A stretch of DNA of 64,000 bases, taken from positions 1 to 64,000 of the forward strand of contig JQNW01000009.1 of NCBI GenBank assembly GCA_000761475.1, given 5' to 3'. The notes under the pieces were generated by a model. It was not told the origin of the DNA, did not search any database, and was given only the letters and a program-made list of their open reading frames with translations. The position numbers and the translations under genes were made by a program. How positions within the stretch are numbered: position 1 is the first letter of the stretch; each line of letters opens with the position of its first letter. Positions 45,431-54,393 of the stretch are shown piece after piece. The DNA is from Chromohalobacter israelensis (GTDB lineage Bacteria > Pseudomonadota > Gammaproteobacteria > Pseudomonadales > Halomonadaceae).

Positions 45431-46663
45431 ATGACTCAGCGGTTATTGATCCATGTCGACGGCGCCGATCGTGCCGGACAACTGGTGGCACTGGGCAAGG
45501 CACTGGCGGCGTCCGGGGCATGCCTGCTGGATGTACGTCAGCAGAGCGCCTTCGGCCGCATGGCGCTGGAGGCGTTGGTGAGCGCCGAAGACGATGCCGC
45601 CGCGCTGCAGGCACGGCTCGGCGAGCACTTCGCGGAGCAGGCGCTCACGTTCGACGTTCAGCCGGTGACGGGCGAGGGCTGGCAGGCCCTGCAGGCGCGC
45701 ACCGAGATGCCGCGCCTGATCGTGTCGCTGATGGGGCCAAGACTGCCGGCGACGATGCTGGCCGAGCTCGGCGAGCTGGCGGCGGCGCATGGATTGAGCA
45801 TCGAGCACATGCAGCGCCTGTCGGGCGCGGCATCCCTGGAAGAGGCAACGCCGCGTGGCGCCTGCGTGGAATGCCTCCTGCGCGGCCCGGCGGTCGAGTT
45901 GCCCGACTTGCGTGAGCGGGCGCTGGCACTCGGCGCGCGGCATGGCGTGGACATCGCCATCCAGGAAGATTCCCTGTGGCGCTGTCATCGGCGTCTGATC
46001 TGCTTCGACATGGACTCCACCCTGATCCAGGCCGAGGTGATCGACGAACTGGCCCGGCGGCATGGCGTCTACGACGAAGTGGCGGCGGTGACCGAGCGTT
46101 CCATGCGTGGCGAGCTCGATTTCCAGCAGAGCTTTCGCGAGCGGATGGCCAAGCTGGAAGGGCTCGACGAATCGGTACTGCGGGACATCGCCGAGAATCT
46201 GCCGCTGATGGATGGCGTCGAGCGCCTGATGACGCACCTCAAGCGCCTGGGCTATCGGACCGCCATCATTTCCGGCGGCTTCACCTATTTCGCGCATTAT
46301 CTGCAGGAGCGTCTGGGCTTCGACGAGGTTCACGCCAACGAACTGGTGGTACGCGACGGCAAGATCACCGGCGAGGTGCGCGAGCCCATCATCGATGCCG
46401 ATCGCAAGGCCTGGCTGCTGGGAGAGATCGCGCGTCGCCAGGGCCTGGCGCCGCAGCAGACCATCGCCGTGGGCGACGGCGCCAACGACCTCAAGATGCT
46501 GGAAAGCGCGGGACTGGGCATCGCCTTCCGTGCCAAGCCGCTGGTGCGTCAGCAGGCGCGGCAATCCATCGCCACGCTGGGGCTGGATGCGGTGCTGTAC
46601 CTGCTGGGTTATCACGAGGAGGCACTGGAGCGTCTGTCGGGCGCCGACGACCTCAAGTCTTGA
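45431..46663 (+). CDS. serB: phosphoserine phosphatase
   Basis: Last step of serine synthesis, dephosphorylating phosphoserine. Two ACT-type regulatory domains fill the first 180 residues (LLIHVDGADRAGQLVAL, MPRLIVSLMGPRLPATMLAEL). The HAD phosphatase domain has FDMDSTLIQAEVIDELA, IISGGFTYFA and VGDGANDLKMLESAGLGIAF. The 410-aa length fits the Pseudomonas-type enzyme. It appears to be translated with parC. Confidence 0.96.
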   Translation: MTQRLLIHVDGADRAGQLVALGKALAASGACLLDVRQQSAFGRMALEALVSAEDDAAALQARLGEHFAEQALTFDVQPVTGEGWQALQARTEMPRLIVSLMGPRLPATMLAELGELAAAHGLSIEHMQRLSGAASLEEATPRGACVECLLRGPAVELPDLRERALALGARHGVDIAIQEDSLWRCHRRLICFDMDSTLIQAEVIDELARRHGVYDEVAAVTERSMRGELDFQQSFRERMAKLEGLDESVLRDIAENLPLMDGVERLMTHLKRLGYRTAIISGGFTYFAHYLQERLGFDEVHANELVVRDGKITGEVREPIIDADRKAWLLGEIARRQGLAPQQTIAVGDGANDLKMLESAGLGIAFRAKPLVRQQARQSIATLGLDAVLYLLGYHEEALERLSGADDLKS

Positions 46664-46774
46664 CCGATACGGCCGATAGCGGGTTACGTATCTTTACGCG
46701 TGCACGCACGACGCGCCATGTTCGCTGTGCGTGCCGCGCCCCATTCAAGCCCTGACCTTTCGGATCCTGTCTCG

Positions 46775-48484
46775 ATGTCATCACCCGAGTCCGCAACCCT
46801 AGACGTGACGCATCCCGGCGAGCTGCTGGGCCTGCTCGAGGCTTTCACGCACCCGGGAGGCGCAAGCCTTTGTTTCGAGACGGGCGATGGCGCGCCGTGG
46901 CCGGTGGTCGTCATGGAGGTCGAGCAGGATGTCTCGCTGTGCCTGGACGTGTCGGCGGTGCGCGAAATCGTGCCGCGCCTGAGGCGTGACGAGCCGTTTC
47001 ACCTGATGGGACAGGTCGATGGTGCGGTGGTCACCACCCAGACGCTCGAGATCCAGGAATGGCGGGAGCTCGGCGAGCGCCTGCAGGTCATCTGCACGTA
47101 TCCGCAGGCGGCATCGGTGCTGCACCGGCGCAGCAGCTTTCGTGCCGAACTGCGTGCGGACATGAACGTCATGGCCACCCTGAGAGTGGCGGGCCAGGAT
47201 ACGCCCTTCGAAGGGAGACTCGGCAACCTGTCCATGGGCGGATGCCTGCTGGAACTGCCGCTGTCCGCAGCGGCGGCGCTCAAGCCGGAGCAGGTCGTCG
47301 ATGGCATCCGCCTGGCGTTTCCCAATCAGCGCCACTTCGAGCTGCCGGCCTGTGTTCGCCATGTGCGCACCGACGAAGGCTGGACGAAGGCCCAGGTGGG
47401 TTGCGAATTCACCGACCTGACGCCGGCCATGGAGCGCCTGCTGTGGTATTGCGTGACGGAGACCGAGCGCGAGAGCGCACGCAACGTGATGCATGAGGGA
47501 CGGCCCCTGGCGCCTTCATCATTGTTTCAACCGCCTGACGAGGCGCGCCGGGATACGTCGCGCCGGCGGCAAGCGAAGTCGCGGCCGGGAGGCGCGATGG
47601 CGGCCAGGTTGCAGAAGGTCGCCGACTATCTGAATGCGCAACTGGTGCAGCTGAAGAGTGGCGAGCCGGTGGCCGCGTCCCAGCTGTCGCGCAATACCGA
47701 TACGCTGTTGACCCTGTGGGAGCAGGATCGCCAGGCCCTGCTGTATGCCGTGGCGTGTCTGCGGGACGAGTCGAACCTGGTTCAGCACAGCCTGGCGGTG
47801 GCCGTGCGCATGCTCGATCTGGGACAGTCGCGTCGTCTGGCGCCCGAGCGTCTCAAGGCCGTGGTGGCCTGTGCGCTGATCCATGACCTCGGCAAGGGGC
47901 TGCTGCCGGATCGCTTGCTGCGTGACGAGGCGCTGGATGCCGATGAGCAGGTGCAGCTGCATCGCCACGTCGAGTCGATACTCGAGCGTCTTGGCGAGTG
48001 CCGCTGGCTGGATGCCGACGTCGCGGCCCAGGTGATCGGCATGGCCAACGAGCGTCTCGATGGCAGCGGCTATCCCGCCGGACTCGAGGGAGAAGCGTTG
48101 CCGACCCTGGCGCGCATGATGGCGGTGGTCGATGTCGCCGATGTCATGACTCGCCCGCGGCCGGGGCGTGCCGCCTGGACGCAGCGCGATGTCTACCGCC
48201 ACCTGTTCACGCATTCCGACGCCTTCGACAACACCTGGGTACAGCGCTATATCCGCCGCTTCGGCGTGGCGCCCATCGGTTCCCTGGCGTTGTACACCAA
48301 CGGGGCGCTGGCATGGGTCAAGCATCACGATGCGCGCGGCAATCCCGACGCGGTGCATGTCGTGCTCAATACCCGCAACCCCAAGCGCCGGCTCGACCAG
48401 CCGTTGAGCGGTCCCGACCTCGATCAGCTGGGAGCACTGAAGGAGACCGTCAACTCCGCCCGCTACCGCCTGATGCCACCGTGA
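46775..48484 (+). CDS. PilZ and HD-GYP fusion protein
   Basis: A 569-aa cytoplasmic c-di-GMP protein. A YcgR-like N-terminal barrel is followed by a PilZ domain with both binding motifs intact (RSSFR near residue 118 and NLSMGG near 151). The C-terminal half is an HD-GYP-type hydrolase. HDLGKGLLPD, QLHRHVESILERL, the GYP loop NERLDGSGYPAGLEGEALP and MAVVDVADVM are all present. The HHE metal-binding pair that normally precedes the GYP loop reads ANE, so two histidines are lost and activity is doubtful. Binding c-di-GMP at one end and a hydrolase-like output at the other is an uncommon combination. Confidence 0.82.
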   Translation: MSSPESATLDVTHPGELLGLLEAFTHPGGASLCFETGDGAPWPVVVMEVEQDVSLCLDVSAVREIVPRLRRDEPFHLMGQVDGAVVTTQTLEIQEWRELGERLQVICTYPQAASVLHRRSSFRAELRADMNVMATLRVAGQDTPFEGRLGNLSMGGCLLELPLSAAAALKPEQVVDGIRLAFPNQRHFELPACVRHVRTDEGWTKAQVGCEFTDLTPAMERLLWYCVTETERESARNVMHEGRPLAPSSLFQPPDEARRDTSRRRQAKSRPGGAMAARLQKVADYLNAQLVQLKSGEPVAASQLSRNTDTLLTLWEQDRQALLYAVACLRDESNLVQHSLAVAVRMLDLGQSRRLAPERLKAVVACALIHDLGKGLLPDRLLRDEALDADEQVQLHRHVESILERLGECRWLDADVAAQVIGMANERLDGSGYPAGLEGEALPTLARMMAVVDVADVMTRPRPGRAAWTQRDVYRHLFTHSDAFDNTWVQRYIRRFGVAPIGSLALYTNGALAWVKHHDARGNPDAVHVVLNTRNPKRRLDQPLSGPDLDQLGALKETVNSARYRLMPP

Positions 48485-48601
48485 GCGGACAAGCGTCCTG
48501 ACGGGTCGACGTGTCACGGCAAGCGCTTCGTTGCGCTTGTCGGCGTGAGGTGAGCCACACTGCCTGGGTCATGACCGATACGTGATCAAGGAGCAATGCC
48601 C

Positions 48602-49645
48602 ATGGTATTCCCCAAGTCGCCATTACGCGGTTTCATGCCGCCGCACGTGCTCGATCGAATCGCGGCGCAGGGTACCGAGCGCCAGCGGCGTTGTGCTCAG
48701 CAGACGTTGCAGGCCGACCAGTGGTTCCGCCTACGCGCCTCGCCGCCGCCAGCGCGCGATGCGGCGCGGGCCGTCGCCGGGCGGCCCGATCGCCGCATCC
48801 ATTCCGCCGACCACGAACAGACGCTGCCCGGCCGTCTGGTGCGGGAAGAAGGCCAGGCCGCGCATGGGGATGCGGCCGTCGACGAGGCCTATGAGTGGCT
48901 GGGTGCGACCTACCGGTTCTACTGGGAGGTCTTCGGGCGCGACTCCATCGACGATCGAGGCATGCCGCTGATCGGCACCGTGCATTACGGCCGCGATTAC
49001 GACAACGCCTTCTGGAACGGTGCGCAGATGGTCTTCGGTGACGGCGACGGCGACCTGTTTCGGCGGTTCACGGCGGCGCCGGAAGTCGTCGCGCACGAGC
49101 TGACCCACGGTGTGATCGAGCGCGATGTGGGGCTGGTCTACGCCGACCAGTCCGGGGCGCTCAACGAATCCCTGGCCGATGTCTTCGGGGTGGTGGTCAA
49201 GCAGTACCATGCCGGCCAGACGGCGCAGGAAGCGGACTGGCTCATCGGCGCGGCGTTGTTGACCGACCGGGTGCAAGGCCGTGCACTACGCTCCATGGAA
49301 GCGCCGGGGACGGCATACGATGACCCCGTGCTGGGACGCGATCCGCAACCGGGCCACATGCGCGATTTCGTCGACACGCAGGCCGACAACGGTGGCGTTC
49401 ACATCAATTCCGGCATACCCAACCGGGCCTTTTACCTGGCGGCGGTGGCCCTGGAGGCGCCGGCGTGGGAGAGCGTCGCGCCCGTGTGGTATGCGGCGAT
49501 GCGCGATGACGCCCTGAGCCGGGAATCGGATTTCGCGGCTTTCGCGGCACTCACCGTGGCACATGCCCGGCGCCAGCATGGAGAGGGAAGTCGCGAGGCG
49601 CGTGCGGTGGATGACGCCTGGCGCGAGGTGGGCGTCGTCTCATGA
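48602..49645 (+). CDS. M4-family metalloprotease (protealysin type)
   Basis: A thermolysin-like zinc protease of 347 aa. The zinc site is VVAHELTHGV with the third ligand in LNESLADVFGVVVKQ, and the catalytic His is in GGVHINSGIPNRAFYLAA. There is no Sec signal peptide. A short propeptide-like N-terminus (MPPHVLDRIAAQG) matches the protealysin group, which acts inside cells or leaves without Sec. AAGGAG is eight bases before the second of two ATGs, which is preferred. The next gene overlaps by four bases and is the matching inhibitor. Confidence 0.92.
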   Translation: MVFPKSPLRGFMPPHVLDRIAAQGTERQRRCAQQTLQADQWFRLRASPPPARDAARAVAGRPDRRIHSADHEQTLPGRLVREEGQAAHGDAAVDEAYEWLGATYRFYWEVFGRDSIDDRGMPLIGTVHYGRDYDNAFWNGAQMVFGDGDGDLFRRFTAAPEVVAHELTHGVIERDVGLVYADQSGALNESLADVFGVVVKQYHAGQTAQEADWLIGAALLTDRVQGRALRSMEAPGTAYDDPVLGRDPQPGHMRDFVDTQADNGGVHINSGIPNRAFYLAAVALEAPAWESVAPVWYAAMRDDALSRESDFAAFAALTVAHARRQHGEGSREARAVDDAWREVGVVS

Positions 49646-49992
49646 GCCGCGTCGACGTGCCGTTGCTGTCGCACGACATGCGCCTGGCGATCAGTCGCGA
49701 GGGCGGCTTTGCCTATCTACCGGGACTGGCCGCCCCGCGCGAGATCGAGTGCGAGCGGCTCTCGGATGACAAATGCGCCCGGCTCGGCGCGTGGCTGAGC
49801 AGGCTGGCGAATGTTCCCGAGGCGTCGACCACCGGGGCCGATCGTCGCTGCTTCCGGTTGACGCTGAGCTCGCGACGCACCGGCGAGGCCTGCTGGCAGC
49901 GTCGGCTGGACGAGCCATGCGCGCCGGCCTGGCTGGTACGCCTGTGGCGCGATGGCGAGCGCGCGCTCGACGAGGACGACCCGGCGACGTAA
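49642..49992 (+). CDS. emfourin-like protease inhibitor
   Basis: A 116-aa cytoplasmic protein partnered with the M4 protease gene by an ATGA overlap. It resembles emfourin, the inhibitor encoded beside protealysin in Serratia: an N-terminal strand MRLAISREGGFAYLPGLAAPR, a middle helix with LGAWLSRLANVPE, then ADRRCFRLTLSSRRTG and a C-terminal PAWLVRLWRDGERAL. Emfourin inserts its N-terminal loop into the protease cleft. Assignment rests on the operon and this sequence pattern, so identity is moderate. An internal ATG 12 codons in is an alternative start. Confidence 0.75.
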   Translation: MSRVDVPLLSHDMRLAISREGGFAYLPGLAAPREIECERLSDDKCARLGAWLSRLANVPEASTTGADRRCFRLTLSSRRTGEACWQRRLDEPCAPAWLVRLWRDGERALDEDDPAT

Positions 49993-49999
49993 GGTCGGG

Positions 50000-50028
50000 T
50001 TGACACGCCGTGCATGCAGCTGTTTAGT
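50000..50028 (+). promoter_or_regulatory. sigma-70 promoter of the leuA region
   Basis: TTGACA and TTTAGT separated by 17 bases, placed just after the emfourin gene. It predicts a transcript start near 50035 and a leader of about 320 bases before leuA. Confidence 0.7.
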
Positions 50029-50035
50029 TAACCAC

Positions 50036-50095
50036 ATGATGACTTTCGACATGCGACTGCCACGTCTGGACCTACGACTTACCATCGGCCCATGA
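50036..50095 (+). CDS. leuL: possible leuA leader peptide with clustered Leu codons
   Basis: A 19-codon frame starting at, or within a base of, the predicted transcript start, so it would be leaderless; a later ATG (50051) gives 14 codons. The peptide has four leucines within eight residues (LPRLDLRL), encoded CTG, CTG, CTA, CTT, including two codons that are rare in this GC-rich genome. That is the pattern of a leucine-responsive attenuator. A hairpin with arms GACG..ATGC and GCATCGTC follows at about 50099-50121, but no T run was found, so classical attenuation is not proven. Confidence 0.4.
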   Translation: MMTFDMRLPRLDLRLTIGP

Positions 50096-50166
50096 GCCGA
50101 CGGGATGCCCTGCGCATCGTCATCCTTCCGGTACAGTGACCCCGGTCCAACGAAGAAAAATCCGCC

Positions 50167-50340
50167 ATGTCGAACACCGCCACCGCCCCGAATGTTTACC
50201 GCGCCTTTTCCGTGCGTTCGCCCATGTCCGGCGATGCCGTCCGCGCGTCGATTCACCGCCTCACCGCGCCCCGCGAAGCCTTCGAGCCGCGGGGCGTCGT
50301 CGTGTTCGGGCGGGGCGATTTCCACAACGCCTATCGCTGA
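50167..50340 (+). CDS. 57-residue ORF directly upstream of leuA
   Basis: A short frame with the GC-rich third positions of real genes here. The product is basic and not recognised; it ends in [19 protein letters not shown] and contains [14 protein letters not shown]. Its stop lies 13 bases before leuA, and the AGGAGG of leuA begins right after it, so translation could be coupled. No strong ribosome binding site is seen before its own ATG (an AAGAAAAA stretch is close). It is not Leu-rich and therefore differs from known leader peptides. It could be a small regulator or a conserved leader ORF. Confidence 0.5.
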   Translation: MSNTATAPNVYRAFSVRSPMSGDAVRASIHRLTAPREAFEPRGVVVFGRGDFHNAYR

Positions 50341-50353
50341 AGGAGGCAACGCC

Positions 50354-52069
50354 ATGATGCTCCAGGACCCTTCCACCAAATATCGCCCCTTCGAGGCCGT
50401 CGACCTGCCCGACCGTCAATGGCCGGCGCAGCGGATAACGCATCCGCCCGTGTGGTGCAGCGTGGACATGCGCGACGGCAACCAGGCGCTGATCGACCCC
50501 ATGGACCTCGAACGCAAGCGGCGGTTTTTCGACCTGCTGGTCAAGACCGGCTTCAAGCAGATCGAGGTCGGTTTTCCCTCGGCCTCGCAGATCGACTTCG
50601 ATTACGTGCGCGAGCTGATCGAGGACGATGCGATCCCCGACGACGTGACCATCCAGGTGCTGACCCAGGCGCGGCCGCATCTCATCGAGCGCACCTTCGA
50701 AGCGCTGGAAGGCGTCAAGCGCGCCATCGTTCATGTCTACAACGCCACCGATCCGGTGTTTCGGCGCGTGGTGTTCGGCGTCGACAAGGCCGAATGCATC
50801 AAGATCGCCACCGACGCCACGACACAGATCAAGGGCATGATGGCGGCACGCCCGAATACCGACTGGACCTTTCAGTACTCGCCGGAACTCTTCACGTCGA
50901 CCGAGCTGGATTTCGCCGTGGATATCGTCGATGCCGTCAGCGAGGTCTATGCACCGACACCGGCCAAGCCGATGATCGTCAACCTGCCGGCGACGGTGGA
51001 GATCGCCACGCCCAACCATTATGCCGACCAGATCGAGTGGTTCTGCCGTCATGTGGCGCGGCGCGACAGCCTGGTGGTGAGCGTCCATCCCCACAACGAC
51101 CGCGGCACCGGGGTGGCGGCGGCGGAGCTGGCGTTGATGGCCGGCGCCGACCGTGTGGAAGGCACGCTGTTCGGCAACGGCGAACGTACCGGCAACGTGG
51201 ATATCGTCACCCTGGCGATGAACATGTATACCCAGGGCGTGCATCCGCAGCTCGACTTTTCCAACATCACGCCGCTGATGCGCGAGGTGGAGCACTGCAA
51301 CCAGTTGCCGGTGCATCCTCGCCACCCGTATGTCGGTGACCTGGTGTTCACGGCGTTCTCGGGCTCGCATCAGGATGCTATCAAGAAGGGCATGGCCGAG
51401 CGCCGCGACAATCCCGACAGCCTTTGGGGCGTGCCGTATCTGCCCATCGACCCGCTCGACGTGGGGCGTTCCTACGAGGCGGTGATCCGCGTCAACAGCC
51501 AGTCGGGCAAGGGCGGGGTGTCCTACCTGCTGGAGCAGGAGCACGGCATCGAGTTGCCGCGTCGTCTGTCCATCGAGTTCAGCCAGGTGGTGCAGACGGT
51601 GGCCGAGCGTACCGGGCGCGAGATCACCTCCCAGATGATCTATCGCACCTTCGAGGATGAATACCTCACCAGCCGCGACCCCTATGCGCTGATCAATCAT
51701 CGCCTGAGCTCGGACGACGATAGCCCGCGCGTACGCCTCGACGCCCAGATCGACGAGCAGGGCGAGCGCCGCCATGTCACCGGCGAGGGCAACGGTCCGC
51801 TGGCTGCCTTCATCAAGGCGCTGGCGGCACATGGACTGGACGTCGAGATCATCGATTATCACGAGCACTCGCGCGGCCAGGGGGCGGATGCCGAGGCGGT
51901 GGCCTATGTCGAGGTGCGTGTCGAGCAGACGCCGGTGTTCGGGGTCGGTGTCGACGAGAGCATCACCAGCGCCTCCATGAAGGCGGTACTCGGCGCGCTG
52001 AATCGCCACTGGCGTACTCAGCAGGCGCCGGCGCCCAACGTCACCGCCGAGACGCTCGGCGAGGCCTGA
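50354..52069 (+). CDS. leuA: 2-isopropylmalate synthase (long form)
   Basis: First committed step of leucine synthesis, joining acetyl-CoA and 2-ketoisovalerate. The catalytic TIM barrel shows [16 protein letters not shown] and [42 protein letters not shown], with metal-binding His residues in HPHND. The C-terminal LeuA dimer domain, the leucine-feedback site, follows at about residues 430-560. The 571 aa are the long type found in pseudomonads. AGGAGG is seven bases before the ATG. The upstream leader has Leu codons and a small ORF. Confidence 0.96.
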   Translation: MMLQDPSTKYRPFEAVDLPDRQWPAQRITHPPVWCSVDMRDGNQALIDPMDLERKRRFFDLLVKTGFKQIEVGFPSASQIDFDYVRELIEDDAIPDDVTIQVLTQARPHLIERTFEALEGVKRAIVHVYNATDPVFRRVVFGVDKAECIKIATDATTQIKGMMAARPNTDWTFQYSPELFTSTELDFAVDIVDAVSEVYAPTPAKPMIVNLPATVEIATPNHYADQIEWFCRHVARRDSLVVSVHPHNDRGTGVAAAELALMAGADRVEGTLFGNGERTGNVDIVTLAMNMYTQGVHPQLDFSNITPLMREVEHCNQLPVHPRHPYVGDLVFTAFSGSHQDAIKKGMAERRDNPDSLWGVPYLPIDPLDVGRSYEAVIRVNSQSGKGGVSYLLEQEHGIELPRRLSIEFSQVVQTVAERTGREITSQMIYRTFEDEYLTSRDPYALINHRLSSDDDSPRVRLDAQIDEQGERRHVTGEGNGPLAAFIKALAAHGLDVEIIDYHEHSRGQGADAEAVAYVEVRVEQTPVFGVGVDESITSASMKAVLGALNRHWRTQQAPAPNVTAETLGEA

Positions 52070-52076
52070 GGCCGGC

Positions 52077-52538
52077 ATGGGCATGCGTCGCCGTGCACTC
52101 CTGCTCAGCCTGACGTTCGCGGTGGCGGTGCTCGTGCTGGCCGGGGCGCTGGCGGTCCTGGCGCCCTCGGGGGCGGCCCCCTCGGCCGGCGAGGGGGCGC
52201 GCTCGGGCGTCGTGACGCTGCGCGAGGCCTACCGGGAGCACCGCAGCGGGCTGCAGGTCGAGGCGCGCGGCGAGGTGATTCGCCTCTTGCCGGACGACGA
52301 CGATGGCAGCCGCCATCAGCGCTTCATCCTGCGCCTGTCGAGCGGCCAGACCGTGCTTATCGCCCACAACATCGACCTGGCGCCCCGGCTGGAGGGATTG
52401 CGCCCCGGGGAGACGGTCGCCTTCTTCGGCGAGTACGAATGGAACCCCGAGGGCGGCGTCGTGCACTGGACGCATCACGACCCCGGCGGCGACCATCCCG
52501 GCGGGTGGCTCGAGTACCAGGGACGGCGCTATCACTGA
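52077..52538 (+). CDS. DUF3465 family exported protein
   Basis: A 153-aa protein with an N-terminal hydrophobic signal or anchor (LLLSLTFAVAVLVLAGALAVLA). The DUF3465 core contains the family text HQRFILRLSSGQTVLIAHNIDLAPRLEGL, GEYEWNPEGGVVHWTHHDP and a C-terminal GWLEYQGRRY. It resembles small OB-like periplasmic proteins; the function is unknown. It starts seven bases after leuA, and GAGG within the leuA stop region may serve as ribosome binding site. Confidence 0.85.
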   Translation: MGMRRRALLLSLTFAVAVLVLAGALAVLAPSGAAPSAGEGARSGVVTLREAYREHRSGLQVEARGEVIRLLPDDDDGSRHQRFILRLSSGQTVLIAHNIDLAPRLEGLRPGETVAFFGEYEWNPEGGVVHWTHHDPGGDHPGGWLEYQGRRYH

Positions 52539-52608
52539 ACGTCGCGATTTCCCGCCTGCCAGGCAGTGGCGTAGGCTGGGGCGATGCATGAACCGCAAGG
52601 AGACGAAC

Positions 52609-53199
52609 ATGCCCGAGCATTCCCGCTTCCAGCACGCTCTCGAGGCCCTGGACGCCGCGCATGCCGAGGACCCGCGACGCGAGGTGACCGATACCGGCGA
52701 GGTGGCCGCCGAGCTGCTGTACGCCCAGCGCATGAGCGAGTGGCTGGCGCGTGTCGCCCCGCATGCGTCGGAACCGCTGCAACTGGCGGTACGCGCCCAG
52801 CATCTGCGGCGCTGGGAAGTGCCGCGCGGCGACTACCCGCAGGATCGTCCCGGCTATCTGGCCTGGCGCCGCGATCTGGGGCGCCGCCAGGCGGCGTTGG
52901 CCGAGACGATCGTGCGCGAGGCGGGATACGACGAGGCAGCGGTACAGCACGTGGGCGCCTTGATCCGCAAGGAGAACCTCAAGCGCGATGCGGACACCCA
53001 GGCGCTGGAGGATACCGCCTGTCTGGTCTTCATGGCCCATTACTTCAGCGATTTCGCCCGCGAGCACGATGACGACAAGCTGGTGCGCATCGTCGCCAAG
53101 ACCTGGCGCAAGATGTCGCCGCGCGGACACGAGCTGGCATCAGCGCTGACGCTGCCCGAGCGGGAACGCGAGCTCGTGGCGCGCGCCCTGTCGGCGTGA
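52609..53199 (+). CDS. DUF4202 family protein
   Basis: A 196-aa cytoplasmic protein of the DUF4202 family, an HD-like all-helical fold. Family text is RMSEWLARVAPHASEPLQLAVRAQHLRRWEVPRGDYPQDRPGYLAWRRDL and a metal-type pattern DTACLVFMAHYFSDFAREHDDDKLVRIVAKTWRKMSPRGH. In other bacteria such genes often accompany sulfur or nitrogen oxidation clusters, but not here. The ATG with AAGGAG six bases upstream is preferred over one seven codons earlier. It converges on epmB. Confidence 0.85.
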   Translation: MPEHSRFQHALEALDAAHAEDPRREVTDTGEVAAELLYAQRMSEWLARVAPHASEPLQLAVRAQHLRRWEVPRGDYPQDRPGYLAWRRDLGRRQAALAETIVREAGYDEAAVQHVGALIRKENLKRDADTQALEDTACLVFMAHYFSDFAREHDDDKLVRIVAKTWRKMSPRGHELASALTLPERERELVARALSA

Positions 53200-53212
53200 G
53201 GCCATCGAGAAC

Positions 53213-54283
53213 CTAGGCCAGTGGCGTCTTGCTGGCCTCCCCGGGAACCTCGCGCACCAGACGCGGCATCAAAAAGCCGGCGAGCCGGGTGCGCAGGGTT
53301 TCGACCAGCGACACCGCCTCGGCATCGGGGACGTCGAAATGCGCGGCGCCCTCGACCGGGTCGAGCACGTGCAGGTAATACGGCAGGATGCCGACCTCGA
53401 AGAGCCGCTCTGAGAGCCGGGCGAGCGTCTCGACATCGTCGTTGACGCCTCGCAGCAGTACGCTCTGGTTGAGCAGCGTGACGCCGGCGCCGCGCAAGCG
53501 CTGCATGGCGTCGGCGACCCCGGCGTCGATTTCGTTGGGATGGTTGATGTGTACCACCATCACCGTCTGCAGCCGGGTGGCGGCCAGCCAGTCGAGCAGG
53601 GCACTGTCGACGCGGTCGGGAATCACCACCGGCAGGCGCGTGTGCAGGCGCAGGCGCTTGAGGTGCGGTATGTCCGCCAGGCGCTCGGCCAGCCAGGCCA
53701 GGCGACGGTCGGGCGAGGCCAGGGGGTCGCCGCCGGAGAAGATGGCCTCGTTGATCGAGGTGTCCTGACGCAGATAGTCGAGCGTGGTCTCCCACTGCCC
53801 GCGCGAGGGCGAGTTCTCGGCGTAGGGAAAGTGGCGGCGAAAGCAGTAGCGGCAGTTGATGGCGCACGCCGGGCTGGCGATCAACAGCACCCGGTTGCGA
53901 TACTTGTGGATCAGCCCCGGCCGGGGACGGTGCTCGGCTTCCTCCAGGGGATCGCCGACGAACCCGGCGACAGGCTCGCTCTCCCGGTCGAGAGGCAGCA
54001 CCTGGCGCAGCAGAGGGTCGTCGGGGTCGCCCGGGCGGATGCGCGCCAGATAGGCGTGCGGGACGCGTACGGGAAACAGGGCATGGCCCGTCTCGGCGCC
54101 TCCGAGCCAGGCCGTGTCGAGGTCGAGGCGTCGGCATAGCTCATGCGGGTCGCGCACCGCGTCGCGCAGCTGGGCCTGCCAATCCTGACGATGCTGACGC
54201 GGCGTCAGCGGGACGGCCTCCGAGGCGGGATCGTCTGGCGAGGTGCTGTCGCTCTGCAAAGCAGCGGATGTTCGGGTTATCAT
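53213..54283 (-). CDS. epmB: EF-P beta-lysylation protein EpmB
   Basis: A radical-SAM lysine 2,3-aminomutase homologue that makes (R)-beta-lysine for EF-P. The 4Fe-4S motif is CAINCRYC (C-x3-C-x2-C) in ASPACAINCRYCFRRHFPY. The PLP-dependent part includes INEAIFSGGDPLASPDRRLAWL and VVHINHPNEID. The 356 aa match EpmB rather than longer KAM enzymes. It is divergent from efp with 110 bases between starts, and epmA follows efp, so the entire pathway is clustered. Confidence 0.95.
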   Translation of the reverse strand: MITRTSAALQSDSTSPDDPASEAVPLTPRQHRQDWQAQLRDAVRDPHELCRRLDLDTAWLGGAETGHALFPVRVPHAYLARIRPGDPDDPLLRQVLPLDRESEPVAGFVGDPLEEAEHRPRPGLIHKYRNRVLLIASPACAINCRYCFRRHFPYAENSPSRGQWETTLDYLRQDTSINEAIFSGGDPLASPDRRLAWLAERLADIPHLKRLRLHTRLPVVIPDRVDSALLDWLAATRLQTVMVVHINHPNEIDAGVADAMQRLRGAGVTLLNQSVLLRGVNDDVETLARLSERLFEVGILPYYLHVLDPVEGAAHFDVPDAEAVSLVETLRTRLAGFLMPRLVREVPGEASKTPLA

Positions 54284-54302
54284 GGGCGGCTATTTCCTAT
54301 GG

Positions 54303-54371
54303 GCCTCGTGATGGCGGTGGCGTCACCCCATGACGAGGCGCATCGAGCAATCTCCGTAGCGCACGCTACGG
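54303..54371. promoter_or_regulatory. two inverted repeats in the efp upstream region
   Basis: GCCTCGT (54303-54309) pairs with ACGAGGC (54333-54339). CCGTAGCG (54354-54361) with CGCTACGG (54364-54371) forms an 18-base perfect palindrome 23 bases before the efp ATG. They may be mRNA hairpins in the efp leader or operator sites shared with divergent epmB. Confidence 0.5.
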
Positions 54372-54393
54372 CGCATGCAACTAGCGAGGCATC

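Noticed and set aside
50261..52084. A 607-codon frame antisense to leuA
   Set aside because: Shadow frame with no ribosome binding site and no recognisable domain; leuA is certain.
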